Part shown: one piece after another, positions 32,585 to 41,192 of the stretch
How the letters are laid out: the number at the start of each line of letters is the position of its first letter
Position numbering within the stretch: the stretch's first letter is position 1
Assembly (NCBI GenBank): GCA_963769665.1
Contig: CAVYMQ010000003.1
Coordinates: 1,922,001 to 1,986,000 of the forward strand
DNA from: JACCTU01 sp963769665
Lineage (GTDB): Bacteria > Actinomycetota > Thermoleophilia > Gaiellales > Gaiellaceae
Length of the DNA: 64,000 nt
Direction: 5' to 3'
The notes under the pieces: generated by a model
What the model was told of the DNA's origin: nothing
Database searches by the model: none
What the model saw: the letters and a program-made list of their open reading frames with translations, nothing else
Program-made: the position numbers and the translations under genes

Positions 32585-33603
32585 CCCGCGTCATCGTCGC
32601 CGCGATCGTGGCGATGCTCCTCTCGATCCTGCTCGGGCCTAGGTTCATCGGGTACCTGCGCCGCAAGGAGCTCGGCCAGTTCATCCGCGAGGAAGGCCCG
32701 CAAGGGCACGTCGTGAAGCAGGGGACGCCGACGATGGGTGGGCTGCTGATCATCGTCACCGCGTCGGCAGCCTTCCTGGCGCTCAGCCGCTACTCGGTTG
32801 CCGGGCTGACCGTTTTCTTCGCGACGGTCGCCTGCGGGGCGATCGGCTTCCTCGACGACTTCCTCAGCCTGACGCATCGGCGCTCGCTCGGCCTGTCGGG
32901 CCGCTGGAAGCTCGCGATGCTGCTCGCGATCTCGGCGGTGATCGGCTATGTGTCGCAGGATCGCGAGCTCACGACCGACATCTACCTGCCGCTCGTCGGG
33001 ACTGACATCGACCTGTCCTGGGCCTGGTACGCGCTCGTCTTCTTCGTGATCGCAGGCGCCGCCAACGGCGCGAACCTCACCGATGGGATCGACGGCCTTG
33101 CGGCCGGCGTGTGCACGATCGCGCTCTTCACGTTCACCGCGATGAACGTGCTGACGTTCGTGCGCGGCGGGCAGCGTGGCGTCGAGAGCATCGCCGCGGT
33201 CGACATGGCGACGCTCGGTGCCGCGCTGATCGGAGGGGCGATCGGGTTCCTCTGGTACAACGCCTTTCCCGCGGAGATCTTCATGGGCGACACGGGGTCG
33301 TTCGCGCTCGGCGGTGCACTCGGCGCGTTCGCGCTGATGATGAACACGGAGCTCCTGCTGCTGCTGATCGGCGGCATCTTCGTGATCGAGGCGCTCTCCG
33401 TGATCATCCAGGTGTTCACGTTCAAGTATCTCGGCAGGCGCGTCTTCCTGATCGCGCCCATTCACCACCACTTCGAGATGAAAGCCTGGTCCGAGACGAA
33501 GATCATGGTCCGCTTCTGGATCGTGACCGGAATTCTCTGCGCCGCCGGCTTCGCGCTGTACTACCGCTTCTTCTTCGAGTTCCGCCCGGACCTCCTGCGG
33601 TGA
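32581..33603 (+). CDS. mraY: Phospho-MurNAc-pentapeptide translocase MraY
   Basis: 340 residues, about ten transmembrane helices. Catalytic and substrate motifs: GTPTMGG near the start, IGFLDDFLS, NLTDGIDGLAAG, EIFMGDTGSFALGG and the His-rich loop APIHHHFEMKAW. It moves phospho-MurNAc-pentapeptide to undecaprenyl phosphate, making lipid I. The TTG start lies in the TTGA overlap with murF, and the murD GTG overlaps its stop. Confidence 0.97.
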   Translation: MTRVIVAAIVAMLLSILLGPRFIGYLRRKELGQFIREEGPQGHVVKQGTPTMGGLLIIVTASAAFLALSRYSVAGLTVFFATVACGAIGFLDDFLSLTHRRSLGLSGRWKLAMLLAISAVIGYVSQDRELTTDIYLPLVGTDIDLSWAWYALVFFVIAGAANGANLTDGIDGLAAGVCTIALFTFTAMNVLTFVRGGQRGVESIAAVDMATLGAALIGGAIGFLWYNAFPAEIFMGDTGSFALGGALGAFALMMNTELLLLLIGGIFVIEALSVIIQVFTFKYLGRRVFLIAPIHHHFEMKAWSETKIMVRFWIVTGILCAAGFALYYRFFFEFRPDLLR

Positions 33604-34781
33604 CGCTTCCCGGGAGCGCGCTGGTCCTCGGCCTCGCGCGTTCGGGGCAGGCGGCGCTCGCCGCGCTCGAGCGGCGCGGCGTTCGTGTCGTCGGGGCCGA
33701 CCGCGAGCTCGGAAACGACGACGACGTCTCGCTCCTCGACGGGGCGGAGCTGCTCGTCAAGAGCCCCGGCGTGCCGGCAGAGGCGGTCCTCGTCGTCGAG
33801 GCACGCCTGCGCGGGATTCCCGTCTGGAGTGAGCTCGAGCTCGGCTCCCGCGTCCTCGAGAACCCGCTCGTCGCGGTGACCGGGACGAACGGCAAGACGA
33901 CGACGAGCGAGCTGCTCGGGACCATGCTCGGCGCGCCGGTCGCGGGCAACGTCGGCGTCGCTCTCTCCGAGCTCGACGGGGCCGTCGAGCCGGGCTCGTG
34001 GGTCGTGGTCGAGGCGTCGAGCTTCCAACTCGAGGACGTCGACAGGTTCCGGCCCCGCGTCGCCGTCCTGCTCAACCTCGAGCCGGACCACCTCGACCGC
34101 CACGTCTCGCTCGAGTCGTATGCGGCCGCGAAGCTCCGCATCTTCGAGAACCAGGAGCTCGGCGACGTCGCCGTCGTGCCGCGCGGCTTCCGCTCGATCC
34201 CCGGCGAGGCGCGCCGCGCCGACTTCGACGCCGACGACCCGCTTCCGGCCGAGCCGCTGATTCCCGGCGCGCACAACCGCGAGAACGCGGCCGCGGCAAC
34301 CGTCGCCGCCAGGGCGGCCGGCGCGACGGAGGAGGAGATCGCGCGGGCGCTTCGCGACTTCCCGGGCGTCGCACACCGGCTCGAGCCGGTTGCCGAACGC
34401 GACGGCGTGCTCTTCGTGAACGACTCGAAGGCGACGAACGTCGCGGCGGCTCTGCGCGCGGTCGCCGCCTACGACGCGCCGCTGCTCTTGATCGCCGGCG
34501 GCAGGGCGAAGGGCGAGTCCTTCGAGCCGCTCGCCGCAGCGGCGCGGGGGCGGGTCGACCGGGCGTTCCTGATCGGCGAGGCCGCGCCCGAGCTCGCGGA
34601 CGCCCTCGGTGACGTTCCGCACGAGACGAGCGGCGACCTCGGGACGGCCGTCACCGCCGCGGCCACCGTCGCGCGGCCTGGGGACGTCGTCCTGCTCTCG
34701 CCGGCCTGCGCCAGCTACGACCAGTTCCGGGACTTCGAGGAGCGAGGGGACGAGTTCAGGCGCCTCGTGGAGGGCCTCTAG
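33600..34781 (+). CDS. murD: UDP-MurNAc-L-alanine:D-glutamate ligase MurD
   Basis: 393 residues, shorter than the usual 440-450, mainly because the central domain after LLNLEPDHLDRH is compact. ATP loop VTGTNGKTTTSELL, LIPGAHNRENAAAA, and FVNDSKATNVAA are family motifs. It adds D-glutamate to UDP-MurNAc-L-Ala. Starts at the GTG overlapping mraY's stop. A 41-bp gap follows before ftsW. Confidence 0.95.
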   Translation: MTLPGSALVLGLARSGQAALAALERRGVRVVGADRELGNDDDVSLLDGAELLVKSPGVPAEAVLVVEARLRGIPVWSELELGSRVLENPLVAVTGTNGKTTTSELLGTMLGAPVAGNVGVALSELDGAVEPGSWVVVEASSFQLEDVDRFRPRVAVLLNLEPDHLDRHVSLESYAAAKLRIFENQELGDVAVVPRGFRSIPGEARRADFDADDPLPAEPLIPGAHNRENAAAATVAARAAGATEEEIARALRDFPGVAHRLEPVAERDGVLFVNDSKATNVAAALRAVAAYDAPLLLIAGGRAKGESFEPLAAAARGRVDRAFLIGEAAPELADALGDVPHETSGDLGTAVTAAATVARPGDVVLLSPACASYDQFRDFEERGDEFRRLVEGL

Positions 34782-34822
34782 GGCAGGCGTAGGACTCCTC
34801 GCGTCGAACTCGCGCGAGGGAG

Positions 34823-36055
34823 ATGAAGAAGGCGCATCTGGAATGGCACGTGCTCTTGCTCGTGACGCTCGCGCTGGTCGCGTTCGGCCTCGTGATGGTC
34901 TACAGCGCCACCTCCGCGCCGGCCGCGCTCGGGGGCGGCGACCCGACGGGCTATCTGGCTCGCCAGGGCATCTACGCGCTGATCGGGCTCTGCCTGCTCG
35001 CGGTGGCCGCCCGCACCGACTTCCGCATCTGGCGAAAGCTCGCGCCGCCGTTCCTCGTCGCCTCGTTCGTGCTCTGCGTCGCCGTGCTCGCCCTGGGCGA
35101 CCCGATCAACGGCGCACGCCGTTGGCTCGCGATCGGCCCCGCGGTCTTCCAGCCGTCCGAGCTCGCGAAGCTCGCGCTCGCGGTCTGGGCGTCCGCCTAT
35201 CTCGCCCGTCGCCGTGCGCCGCAGACGCTCGCGGAGCTGATGAAGCCGATCGGCCTCGTCGCCGGCGTGTTCTGCGCGCTGATCCTGCTCGAGCCCGACC
35301 TCGGCACCGTGATCTGCATCGTCGTGATGCTCGGCGGCCTGCTGCTCGTCGCCGGAACACCGGTCCGGCTGCTCGCTGTGACCGCCGCGATCACGGCCGC
35401 TTTGGGGATGGCCGCGATCTGGATCGAGCCGTACCGGCGCGCACGTGTGCTGAGCTTCATGAACCCGTGGGACGACGCGCAGGGCGCGGGCTTCCAGTCC
35501 GTGCAGGCGTTGATCGGGCTCGGCTCGGGCGGCCTCTTCGGGAAGGGGCTCGGTCAGGGCGTCCAGAAGATCTTCTATCTCCCCGAGGCTCACACCGACA
35601 TGATCTTCGCGATCGTCGGCGAGGAGCTCGGCCTGATCGGGTCGACCCTCGTGATCGCTGCGTACGGGGCCTTCGCCTACGCCGGGTTGCAGGTCGCGCT
35701 CCACTGCGCGGATCCCTTCGGCAAGCGCCTCGCCGCCTCGCTTACGGCACTCGTCTGCGGCCAGGCCGCGGTCAACCTCGCCGCCGTTCTGGGGCTCGCC
35801 CCACTGACCGGAATTCCGCTCCCGTTCGTCTCCGCAGGGGGCTCGAGCCTCGTGGTGATGCTCACCGGTGTCGGGGTCCTCCTTAACATCGCTTCCGGTG
35901 GAGGACGAAAGCTCGCTGCGGTGCCTGATCGCGGCCGGAGGAACGGCAGGCCACGTGCTGCCCGCGCTCGCGATAGCGGAAGCGCTTCGCGCGCGCGGAG
36001 TGGAAGTGACGTTCGCCGGGTCGCCGCAGCGCGTCGAGGCTCGGCTCGTCGCTGA
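34823..36055 (+). CDS. ftsW: Septal peptidoglycan polymerase FtsW (SEDS family)
   Basis: 410 residues with ten transmembrane helices. SEDS motifs NGARRWLAIGP, FQPSELAKLAL, PEAHTDMIFAIVGEELG and IPLPFVSAGGSS are present. It polymerises lipid II at the septum with FtsI as partner. The core ends near residue 365; the last about 45 residues are Arg/Ala/Gly/Ser-rich and are encoded by DNA that also encodes the start of murG in another frame (158-nt overlap). GAGGGAG just before the ATG is close to the start. Confidence 0.95.
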   Translation: MKKAHLEWHVLLLVTLALVAFGLVMVYSATSAPAALGGGDPTGYLARQGIYALIGLCLLAVAARTDFRIWRKLAPPFLVASFVLCVAVLALGDPINGARRWLAIGPAVFQPSELAKLALAVWASAYLARRRAPQTLAELMKPIGLVAGVFCALILLEPDLGTVICIVVMLGGLLLVAGTPVRLLAVTAAITAALGMAAIWIEPYRRARVLSFMNPWDDAQGAGFQSVQALIGLGSGGLFGKGLGQGVQKIFYLPEAHTDMIFAIVGEELGLIGSTLVIAAYGAFAYAGLQVALHCADPFGKRLAASLTALVCGQAAVNLAAVLGLAPLTGIPLPFVSAGGSSLVVMLTGVGVLLNIASGGGRKLAAVPDRGRRNGRPRAARARDSGSASRARSGSDVRRVAAARRGSARR

Positions 36056-36962
36056 AGCCGGCTTTCCGTTCGATCCTTTTCAGGTCAGCGGCTTCCCGCG
36101 CCAACTCGGGACCAGACTGATCAGCGCGGCGGCGCAGGCGGTGGCCGCGCCGTTCGCTTGTCGCGCGATCCTCGAACGTCGCCGTCCCGACGTCGTGCTC
36201 GGCGGTGGCGGCTATGTGGCGGGACCGATGGTGTTCGCGGCTTGGACGATGCGGATCCCGGCGGCGGTGACCGAGGCCGACGCGCACGTGGGGCTCGCGA
36301 ACCGGCTCGCGTCACCGTTCGCACGGCGAGTCTTCCTGGCGTATCCGACCGAGAAGGAGCGCGGCTTCGGGCGGCCGATTCCATCGAGCTCGCGTGTCGT
36401 TCCGCGATATGAGGCGCGGCGCGAGCTCGGCCTGCCGCTCGTGGGTCAGGTGCTGCTCGTCGCCGGTGCGCTCGCCGGTGCCCACTCCCTCAACGAGGCC
36501 ACGGTCGAGGCGTTCGGGCAGAGCGGCCCGGCGGTGCTGCACCTGACCGGCGAGCGCGACTTCGCCCTCGTGCGCGCCCGCGTCTCCCGCGAGGACTACG
36601 TGGTGGTCCCCTCGATCGAACGGTTCGGCTTGGCGCTCGGCGCAGCCGACCTCGCACTCGCGCGTGCCGGCGGATCCGTGTGGGAGCTCGCGGCGGCAGG
36701 GCTGCCCGCCGTGCTCGTCCCCTACCCGCACGCGACGGCCGACCACCAGACGCGAAACGCGGAACACTTCGAACGCGCGGGCGGCGCGGTCGTCGTGCCG
36801 GACTCGGAGCTCGGGCGGGCGCTCGACATCGTCCGCTCGCTGCTCGATGACGAAGCCGAGCTCGCCGCGATGCGCGAGGCGATGCTCGGCGCTGCGCGTC
36901 CGGATGCCGCCGAGGAGATCGCGGAGGAGCTGGTGCAGCTTGCAACAGCCGCTCGCCGGTAG
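35898..36962 (+). CDS. murG: UDP-GlcNAc transferase MurG (lipid II synthesis)
   Basis: 354 residues from the GTG at 35898; a GTG at 35868 would add ten residues. N-terminal glycine loop AAGGTAGHVLPALA, second glycine loop LGGGGYVAGP, and C-terminal donor-binding region ARAGGSVWELAAAGLPAVLVPYP, plus HQTRNAEHF. It adds GlcNAc to lipid I at the inner membrane. Its first 158 nt overlap the end of ftsW, and its end overlaps murC by 23 nt. Confidence 0.95.
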   Translation: MEDESSLRCLIAAGGTAGHVLPALAIAEALRARGVEVTFAGSPQRVEARLVAEAGFPFDPFQVSGFPRQLGTRLISAAAQAVAAPFACRAILERRRPDVVLGGGGYVAGPMVFAAWTMRIPAAVTEADAHVGLANRLASPFARRVFLAYPTEKERGFGRPIPSSSRVVPRYEARRELGLPLVGQVLLVAGALAGAHSLNEATVEAFGQSGPAVLHLTGERDFALVRARVSREDYVVVPSIERFGLALGAADLALARAGGSVWELAAAGLPAVLVPYPHATADHQTRNAEHFERAGGAVVVPDSELGRALDIVRSLLDDEAELAAMREAMLGAARPDAAEEIAEELVQLATAARR

Positions 36963-38121
36963 ACGCCTCTGGTTCGTCGGGATCGGCGGTGCAGGGCTGT
37001 CCGGCTACGCGCTCCTCGCGCACGCGTGGGGGGCTGAGGTCGGCGGCTGGGACCGCACCGAGACGCCGTACCTCGCGAACGTTCGAGCGGCTGGCGTCGA
37101 GGTGGCGATCGCGCCCGATCCGGTCGTGCCGGACGGGTGGGAGGCAGTCGTCTCCTCCGCCTTCGAGGTCCCTGGGAAGAGCCGGGCCGAACTGCTCGCG
37201 GAGCTCGTCTCGCTCCAGCGCTCGATCGTCGTCGCCGGCGCACACGGCAAGACCACGACGACCGCGATGATCGCGTTCGTGCTCGACCGCATCGGGCTCG
37301 ACCCGTCGTTCCTGATCGGCGGGGAGATCCCTCAACTCGGCGGGAACGCGCGCGCAGGCGAGGGCTGGCTCGTCGTCGAGGGAGACGAGTCGGATCGAAC
37401 GATCTCGTCGCTCCGGCCGGAGATCGCGGTCGTGCTCAACGTCGACCTCGATCACCACGCGACATTCGGCTCGCTCGCCGAGGTGCGCGCGCTCTTCGAA
37501 GCGTGGCTCCCGCACGTGCCGAACGTCGTGCGCGGCGAAGAGCTCGAGCCGGTCGCGTTCGAGCTTCAGCTTCCGGGCGAGCACAACCGACGCAACGCGG
37601 CTGCCGCCCTCGCCGCACTCGAGCTCGCCGGTGTCGACCGCGCGCCTGCGGAAAGGCTCCTGCGGGAGTTCGCAGGAGCCGGCCGCCGCTTCGAGCTTCG
37701 CGGCGGCGGCGGCGTGCGCGTCTACGACGATTACGCGCACAACCCCGCGAAGGTCGCAGCCGCGCTCGCCGCAGCACGCGAGCTCGAGCCACGCCGCGTG
37801 CTCGTCCTGTTCCAGCCGCACCTCTACTCGCGGACGCGGCACCTCTCGCACGAGCTCGCGCGCGCGCTCAGCTCTGCCGACGCGGTCGCCGTCACCGACG
37901 TGTACGCGGCACGTGAGGAACCGGCGGAGGGTGTGACGGGGAAGCTCGTCGTCGACGCCCTGGCTGAGCTTCGGCCCGGGATGCCCGTCGCGTGGACACC
38001 GCAGCTCGAGGACGGGGTGCGGTTCCTCGCGGGGCGGGCGCGGCGCGGCGACGTCGTCCTGACCCTGGGTGCCGGCGACGTCGATCGCGCGGCCGGTCTC
38101 CTCGCGGCGGCGCTCTCGTGA
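36940..38121 (+). CDS. murC: UDP-MurNAc:L-alanine ligase MurC (compact form)
   Basis: 393 residues, well under the usual 450-490. N-terminal GIGGAGLSGYALL, ATP loop VAGAHGKTTTTAMI, VEGDESD and the C-terminal YDDYAHNPAKVAAAL with LFQPHLYSRT are intact. The shortening lies in the central domain, where about 70 residues after NVDLDHHATFGS are reduced. It adds the first amino acid, L-Ala. The start is TTG, chosen because GGAGGAG lies 10 nt upstream and the glycine loop begins about 15 residues in. It overlaps murG and murB. Confidence 0.94.
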   Translation: MQQPLAGRRLWFVGIGGAGLSGYALLAHAWGAEVGGWDRTETPYLANVRAAGVEVAIAPDPVVPDGWEAVVSSAFEVPGKSRAELLAELVSLQRSIVVAGAHGKTTTTAMIAFVLDRIGLDPSFLIGGEIPQLGGNARAGEGWLVVEGDESDRTISSLRPEIAVVLNVDLDHHATFGSLAEVRALFEAWLPHVPNVVRGEELEPVAFELQLPGEHNRRNAAAALAALELAGVDRAPAERLLREFAGAGRRFELRGGGGVRVYDDYAHNPAKVAAALAAARELEPRRVLVLFQPHLYSRTRHLSHELARALSSADAVAVTDVYAAREEPAEGVTGKLVVDALAELRPGMPVAWTPQLEDGVRFLAGRARRGDVVLTLGAGDVDRAAGLLAAALS

Positions 38122-39002
38122 ACCTCGAGGAGGGCGTCCCGCTCGGACGCTTCACGACGCTCGGCACCGGTGGCCCCGCCCGAGCTCTTGGGCGGCCGGA
38201 GAGCCTCGACGAGCTGCACGACGCACTTCGGTGGGCGGCAGAGCACGATGCCGGGGTCGCCACGGTCGGGCTCGGCTCGAACCTGCTCGTCGCCGACGCT
38301 GGGGTCGACGCGCTCGTCCTAAAGCTCGGCGGCGCGCTCGCGAGCGTTGAGGTGGACGGAGAGCTCGTTCGCGCGGGGGGCGGTGCTGCGAACGCGGTGG
38401 TGCTGCACCGCGCCCGCGACGCCGGCCTTGGCGGCTTCGAATTCGCGTGCGCGATCCCTGGGACGACCGGCGGTGGCGTGTGGATGAACGCGGGCGCGTA
38501 CGGCGGCGACTTCGCGCAGGTGCTCGAGCGCGTGCTCGTGGTCGACCTCGACGGCGCGCGCTGGCTGACGCCCGAAGAGCTCGGCCTGCGCTACCGGCAC
38601 TCGGAGCTCCACCACGGCCAGGTCGTCGCAGAGGTCGAGCTGCGGCTCGTGCCCCGCCCGGTCGATGAGATCAAGGCGACGGTCGCCGAGCTCCAGGCGC
38701 AGCGCAAGGCCGCTCAGCCCACGAACAAGCGCACGTTCGGCAGCGTCTTCAAGAACCCTGACCACGAGCTCTCCGCAGGCCGGATGCTCGAGGCCTGCGG
38801 GCTCCGCGGCTTCCGGGTCGGCGGTGCCCAGATCTCGCCGCGGCACGCGAACTTCATCGAGAACGCCGATGGAGCCTCGACCGCGGACGCCATCGGCCTG
38901 ATGGCGGAGGCGCGTCGTCGCGCGTTGGAGCAGTACGGGGTCGAGCTCGAGCACGAGGTCGAGTTCCTCGGGTTGCTCGAGCTGCCGGCGCTCGAGCGGT
39001 AG
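38118..39002 (+). CDS. murB: UDP-N-acetylenolpyruvoylglucosamine reductase MurB
   Basis: 294 residues from the GTG overlapping the murC stop. FAD-binding motifs GLGSNLLVAD and PGTTGGGVWMNAGAYG, catalytic Ser region GSVFKNP and C-terminal SPRHANFIEN are present. Length and sequence fit the type II form. It reduces the enolpyruvyl group to lactyl with NADPH, giving UDP-MurNAc. No murA gene is in the window. Confidence 0.96.
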   Translation: MNLEEGVPLGRFTTLGTGGPARALGRPESLDELHDALRWAAEHDAGVATVGLGSNLLVADAGVDALVLKLGGALASVEVDGELVRAGGGAANAVVLHRARDAGLGGFEFACAIPGTTGGGVWMNAGAYGGDFAQVLERVLVVDLDGARWLTPEELGLRYRHSELHHGQVVAEVELRLVPRPVDEIKATVAELQAQRKAAQPTNKRTFGSVFKNPDHELSAGRMLEACGLRGFRVGGAQISPRHANFIENADGASTADAIGLMAEARRRALEQYGVELEHEVEFLGLLELPALER

Positions 39003-39024
39003 GAGCGCCGGACCGCGCGGCGAA

Positions 39025-39864
39025 GTGGCCGCAATGGCCCCCAAGGACCAGCGGCCGCGTGCGCGAGCGAAGGCCGCGGCCGCCGAGCTCCCGCGCCGGC
39101 GCCGGATCGACGTCCGTCGGCTGCTGCCGTCGGGGAACTCGCTGCTCGTCGGCTTCTCGCTGCTCGCTCTCGGCATCGCGTCGTACGGCGTCGCGCGCGA
39201 AACGGGTCTTTTCGCGATTCACCGGATCGAGGTCCGCGGTGCGCCGCCCGACGTGAGCGCGCGTGTCGCCGCGGCGCTCGAGCCGCTCGAAGGAACGAGC
39301 CTCGTCGGTCTGCGCTCGACGGACCTCGACCGGAAGATCGTCGGCCTCCCCGACGTGATCGGGGTCACGCACGACCGCGCGTTCCCGCACACCCTTCGCG
39401 TCTACGTCGTCCCCGAGCGTGCGCTGCTCGTCCTGCGGCGTGGGGAGGAGTCGTGGCTGGTCTCCGCGCGGGCGCGCGTGGTGCGACCGCTCGAGCGCGG
39501 CGCGCTGCCGATGCTGCCCCGGATCTGGGTCCCGCGTGACGTGGAGGTCGCCGCGGGCGACACGCTTGCCGACGCTGCCGCGAGACGGGCGGTCCGGGTG
39601 CTCTTCCTGGCACGCAACGGTCTGCCGGCCCGCGTCCACTCGGTCCGGCTCCAGGGGGTCGAGACGACACTCCTCCTGCGCTCCGGCGTCGAGGTCCGTC
39701 TGGGTCGCGAGCACGACCTCCAGCTGAAGCTCGCGGTCGCGGCGGAGGTCCTGCCGCAGCTTCCCGACGGGTCCTCGTACCTCGACGTCGCGGTGCCCGA
39801 CCGTCCGGTCGCGGGATCGACCGAGGCTCAACCTCAAGTCGAGGTCGACTCCGCTCAGGGGTAG
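39025..39864 (+). CDS. ftsQ: Divisome protein FtsQ/DivIB
   Basis: 279 residues: basic cytosolic N-terminus (about 1-38), one transmembrane helix (about 40-58, LLVGFSLLALGIASYGVA), a POTRA domain (FAIHRIEVRGAPP ... DRAFPHTLRVYVVPERAL) and a beta domain with GVEVRLG. FtsQ links FtsL/DivIC to other divisome parts. An ATG at 39034 is an alternative start. It stands between murB and ftsZ as in actinobacteria; no ftsA is present. Confidence 0.9.
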   Translation: MAAMAPKDQRPRARAKAAAAELPRRRRIDVRRLLPSGNSLLVGFSLLALGIASYGVARETGLFAIHRIEVRGAPPDVSARVAAALEPLEGTSLVGLRSTDLDRKIVGLPDVIGVTHDRAFPHTLRVYVVPERALLVLRRGEESWLVSARARVVRPLERGALPMLPRIWVPRDVEVAAGDTLADAAARRAVRVLFLARNGLPARVHSVRLQGVETTLLLRSGVEVRLGREHDLQLKLAVAAEVLPQLPDGSSYLDVAVPDRPVAGSTEAQPQVEVDSAQG

Positions 39865-39870
39865 CGAATG

Positions 39871-39899
39871 TTGACACGATTGACAAGCACACGTACCCT
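39871..39899 (+). promoter_or_regulatory. ftsZ promoter (TTGACA-17-TACCCT)
   Basis: A perfect -35 TTGACA (39871-39876), 17-nt spacer and TACCCT (39894-39899). A second TTGACA at 39880-39885 overlaps the spacer and could serve another start. Predicted start near 39906 gives a leader of about 60 nt, so ftsZ can be made apart from the upstream cluster. Confidence 0.75.
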
Positions 39900-39965
39900 C
39901 CTGAGCAGAAACGCCCTGCACAACCCCCAGCCTCCAGTCAAGCTTTACGTCGAGGGACATCCAGA

Positions 39966-41030
39966 ATGAGAGACCAGAGCGGCAACTATCTCGCGGTGAT
40001 CAAAGTCGTCGGCGTCGGCGGCGGCGGCACGAACGCGGTCTCGCGGATGGTCGAGGCCGGGCTCTCCGGGTGCGAGTTCATCGCCGTGAACACCGACGCG
40101 CAGGCGCTCGTGGCGAGTGAGGCCGACGTGAAGATCCACATCGGCTCGAAGGAGACCCGCGGGCTGGGCGCCGGCGCCGATCCTGCCGTCGGCGAGGCCG
40201 CTGCGCAGGAGAGCCGCGACGAGCTGAAGGAGGCGCTGAAGGGCGCCGACATGGTCTTCGTCACCGCGGGCGAGGGCGGTGGCACCGGCACCGGCGCCGC
40301 GCCGATCGTCGGCGAGCTCGCGAAGGACGAGCTGGGCGCGCTCACCGTCGGAGTCGTCACGCGACCGTTCTCGTTCGAGGGCCGCCGCCGCGCCGAGCAG
40401 GCGCAGGTCGGGATCGGCAACCTCGCGGAGAAGGTCGACACGCTGATCGTGATCGAGAACGACCGGCTGCTCCAGGTCGTCGAGAAGCGCACCTCGATCG
40501 TCGATGCGTTTGTGATGGCCGACGACATCCTTCGCCAGGGCGTGCAAGGGATCACCGACCTGATCACCGTGCCCGGGCTCGTCAACCTCGACTTCGCCGA
40601 CGTGCGCACGATCATGCGCGACGCCGGCTCCGCGCTGATGGGCATCGGCGAGGCCTCGGGCGAGAACCGCGCGGCCGAGGCTGCGCGAACCGCCGTCTCG
40701 TCGCCGCTCCTCGAGGCGTCGATCGAGGGCGCGACCGGGATCCTGCTCAACGTCTCGGGCGGGACGGACATCGGGCTCTTCGAGGTCAACGAGGCGGCCG
40801 AGGTCGTCACGGGCGCCGCCGACCAGAACGCCAACGTGATCTTCGGAGCGGTGATCGACGACAAGCTCGGCGACCAGGTGCGCGTGACCGTGATCGCGAC
40901 CGGCTTCGGGCCGCAGCGCAAGCGCCGCAGGCGTGAGGAGAGCCTCGTCGTCCCCGAGCCTCGGGCCCGCGAAGGCTTCGAGGTCTCCGACGACGTGCTC
41001 GACGTGCCGTCGTTTCTGCGCGACGACTGA
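39966..41030 (+). CDS. ftsZ: Cell division GTPase FtsZ
   Basis: 354 residues. GTP-binding: GVGGGGTNAVSRM at the start and the tubulin signature GGGTGTGAAP (about residue 105). The T7 loop has NLDFADVRTIM with catalytic acids. The C-terminal tail ends DVPSFLRDD, the conserved peptide that binds membrane anchors such as SepF or FtsA. It forms the Z ring at midcell. It has its own strong promoter and is followed by a long stem-loop. Confidence 0.98.
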   Translation: MRDQSGNYLAVIKVVGVGGGGTNAVSRMVEAGLSGCEFIAVNTDAQALVASEADVKIHIGSKETRGLGAGADPAVGEAAAQESRDELKEALKGADMVFVTAGEGGGTGTGAAPIVGELAKDELGALTVGVVTRPFSFEGRRRAEQAQVGIGNLAEKVDTLIVIENDRLLQVVEKRTSIVDAFVMADDILRQGVQGITDLITVPGLVNLDFADVRTIMRDAGSALMGIGEASGENRAAEAARTAVSSPLLEASIEGATGILLNVSGGTDIGLFEVNEAAEVVTGAADQNANVIFGAVIDDKLGDQVRVTVIATGFGPQRKRRRREESLVVPEPRAREGFEVSDDVLDVPSFLRDD

Positions 41031-41117
41031 CCCACAGGTTTTCGGATCTCGCCTTCGCGGTAGACGGAGGGTGCCCTCAACAGGCCGGCGCTGAGCGTCG
41101 GCTGCACGACCCGGTCC

Positions 41118-41142
41118 GTCGCTCCGGCTCAGCCGGAGCGAC
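41118..41142 (+). terminator. Strong stem-loop downstream of ftsZ (probable terminator)
   Basis: GTCGCTCCGGC (41118-41128) pairs perfectly with GCCGGAGCGAC (41132-41142), an 11-bp stem with a 3-nt loop TCA. GCCGTTTCT follows, a weak T tract. It lies between ftsZ and gcvT, where transcription should end. The rest of the 41031-41192 gap holds the gcvT -10 box; I see no other structure. Confidence 0.6.
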
Positions 41143-41177
41143 GCCGTTTCTGGGCGGGTCGCCGAAGGGGTCTTCAC

Positions 41178-41183
41178 TAGGAT
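41178..41183 (+). promoter_or_regulatory. -10 box TAGGAT for the glycine cleavage operon
   Basis: TAGGAT ends 9 nt before the gcvT ATG, so the leader would be only a few nucleotides. This leaves no room for a 5' glycine riboswitch within the transcript. Confidence 0.45.
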
Positions 41184-41192
41184 CGAGTCCGC

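Noticed and set aside
34823..41030. Expected ftsA or sepF within the division cluster
   Set aside because: No open frame between ftsQ and ftsZ (101 bp) or after ftsZ could encode them; absent from the window, not overlooked.
41150..41180. CGCCGAAGGGG upstream of gcvT resembles a glycine riboswitch core
   Set aside because: The other conserved parts of the aptamer are absent, and the predicted -10 box at 41178 leaves a leader of only a few bases.
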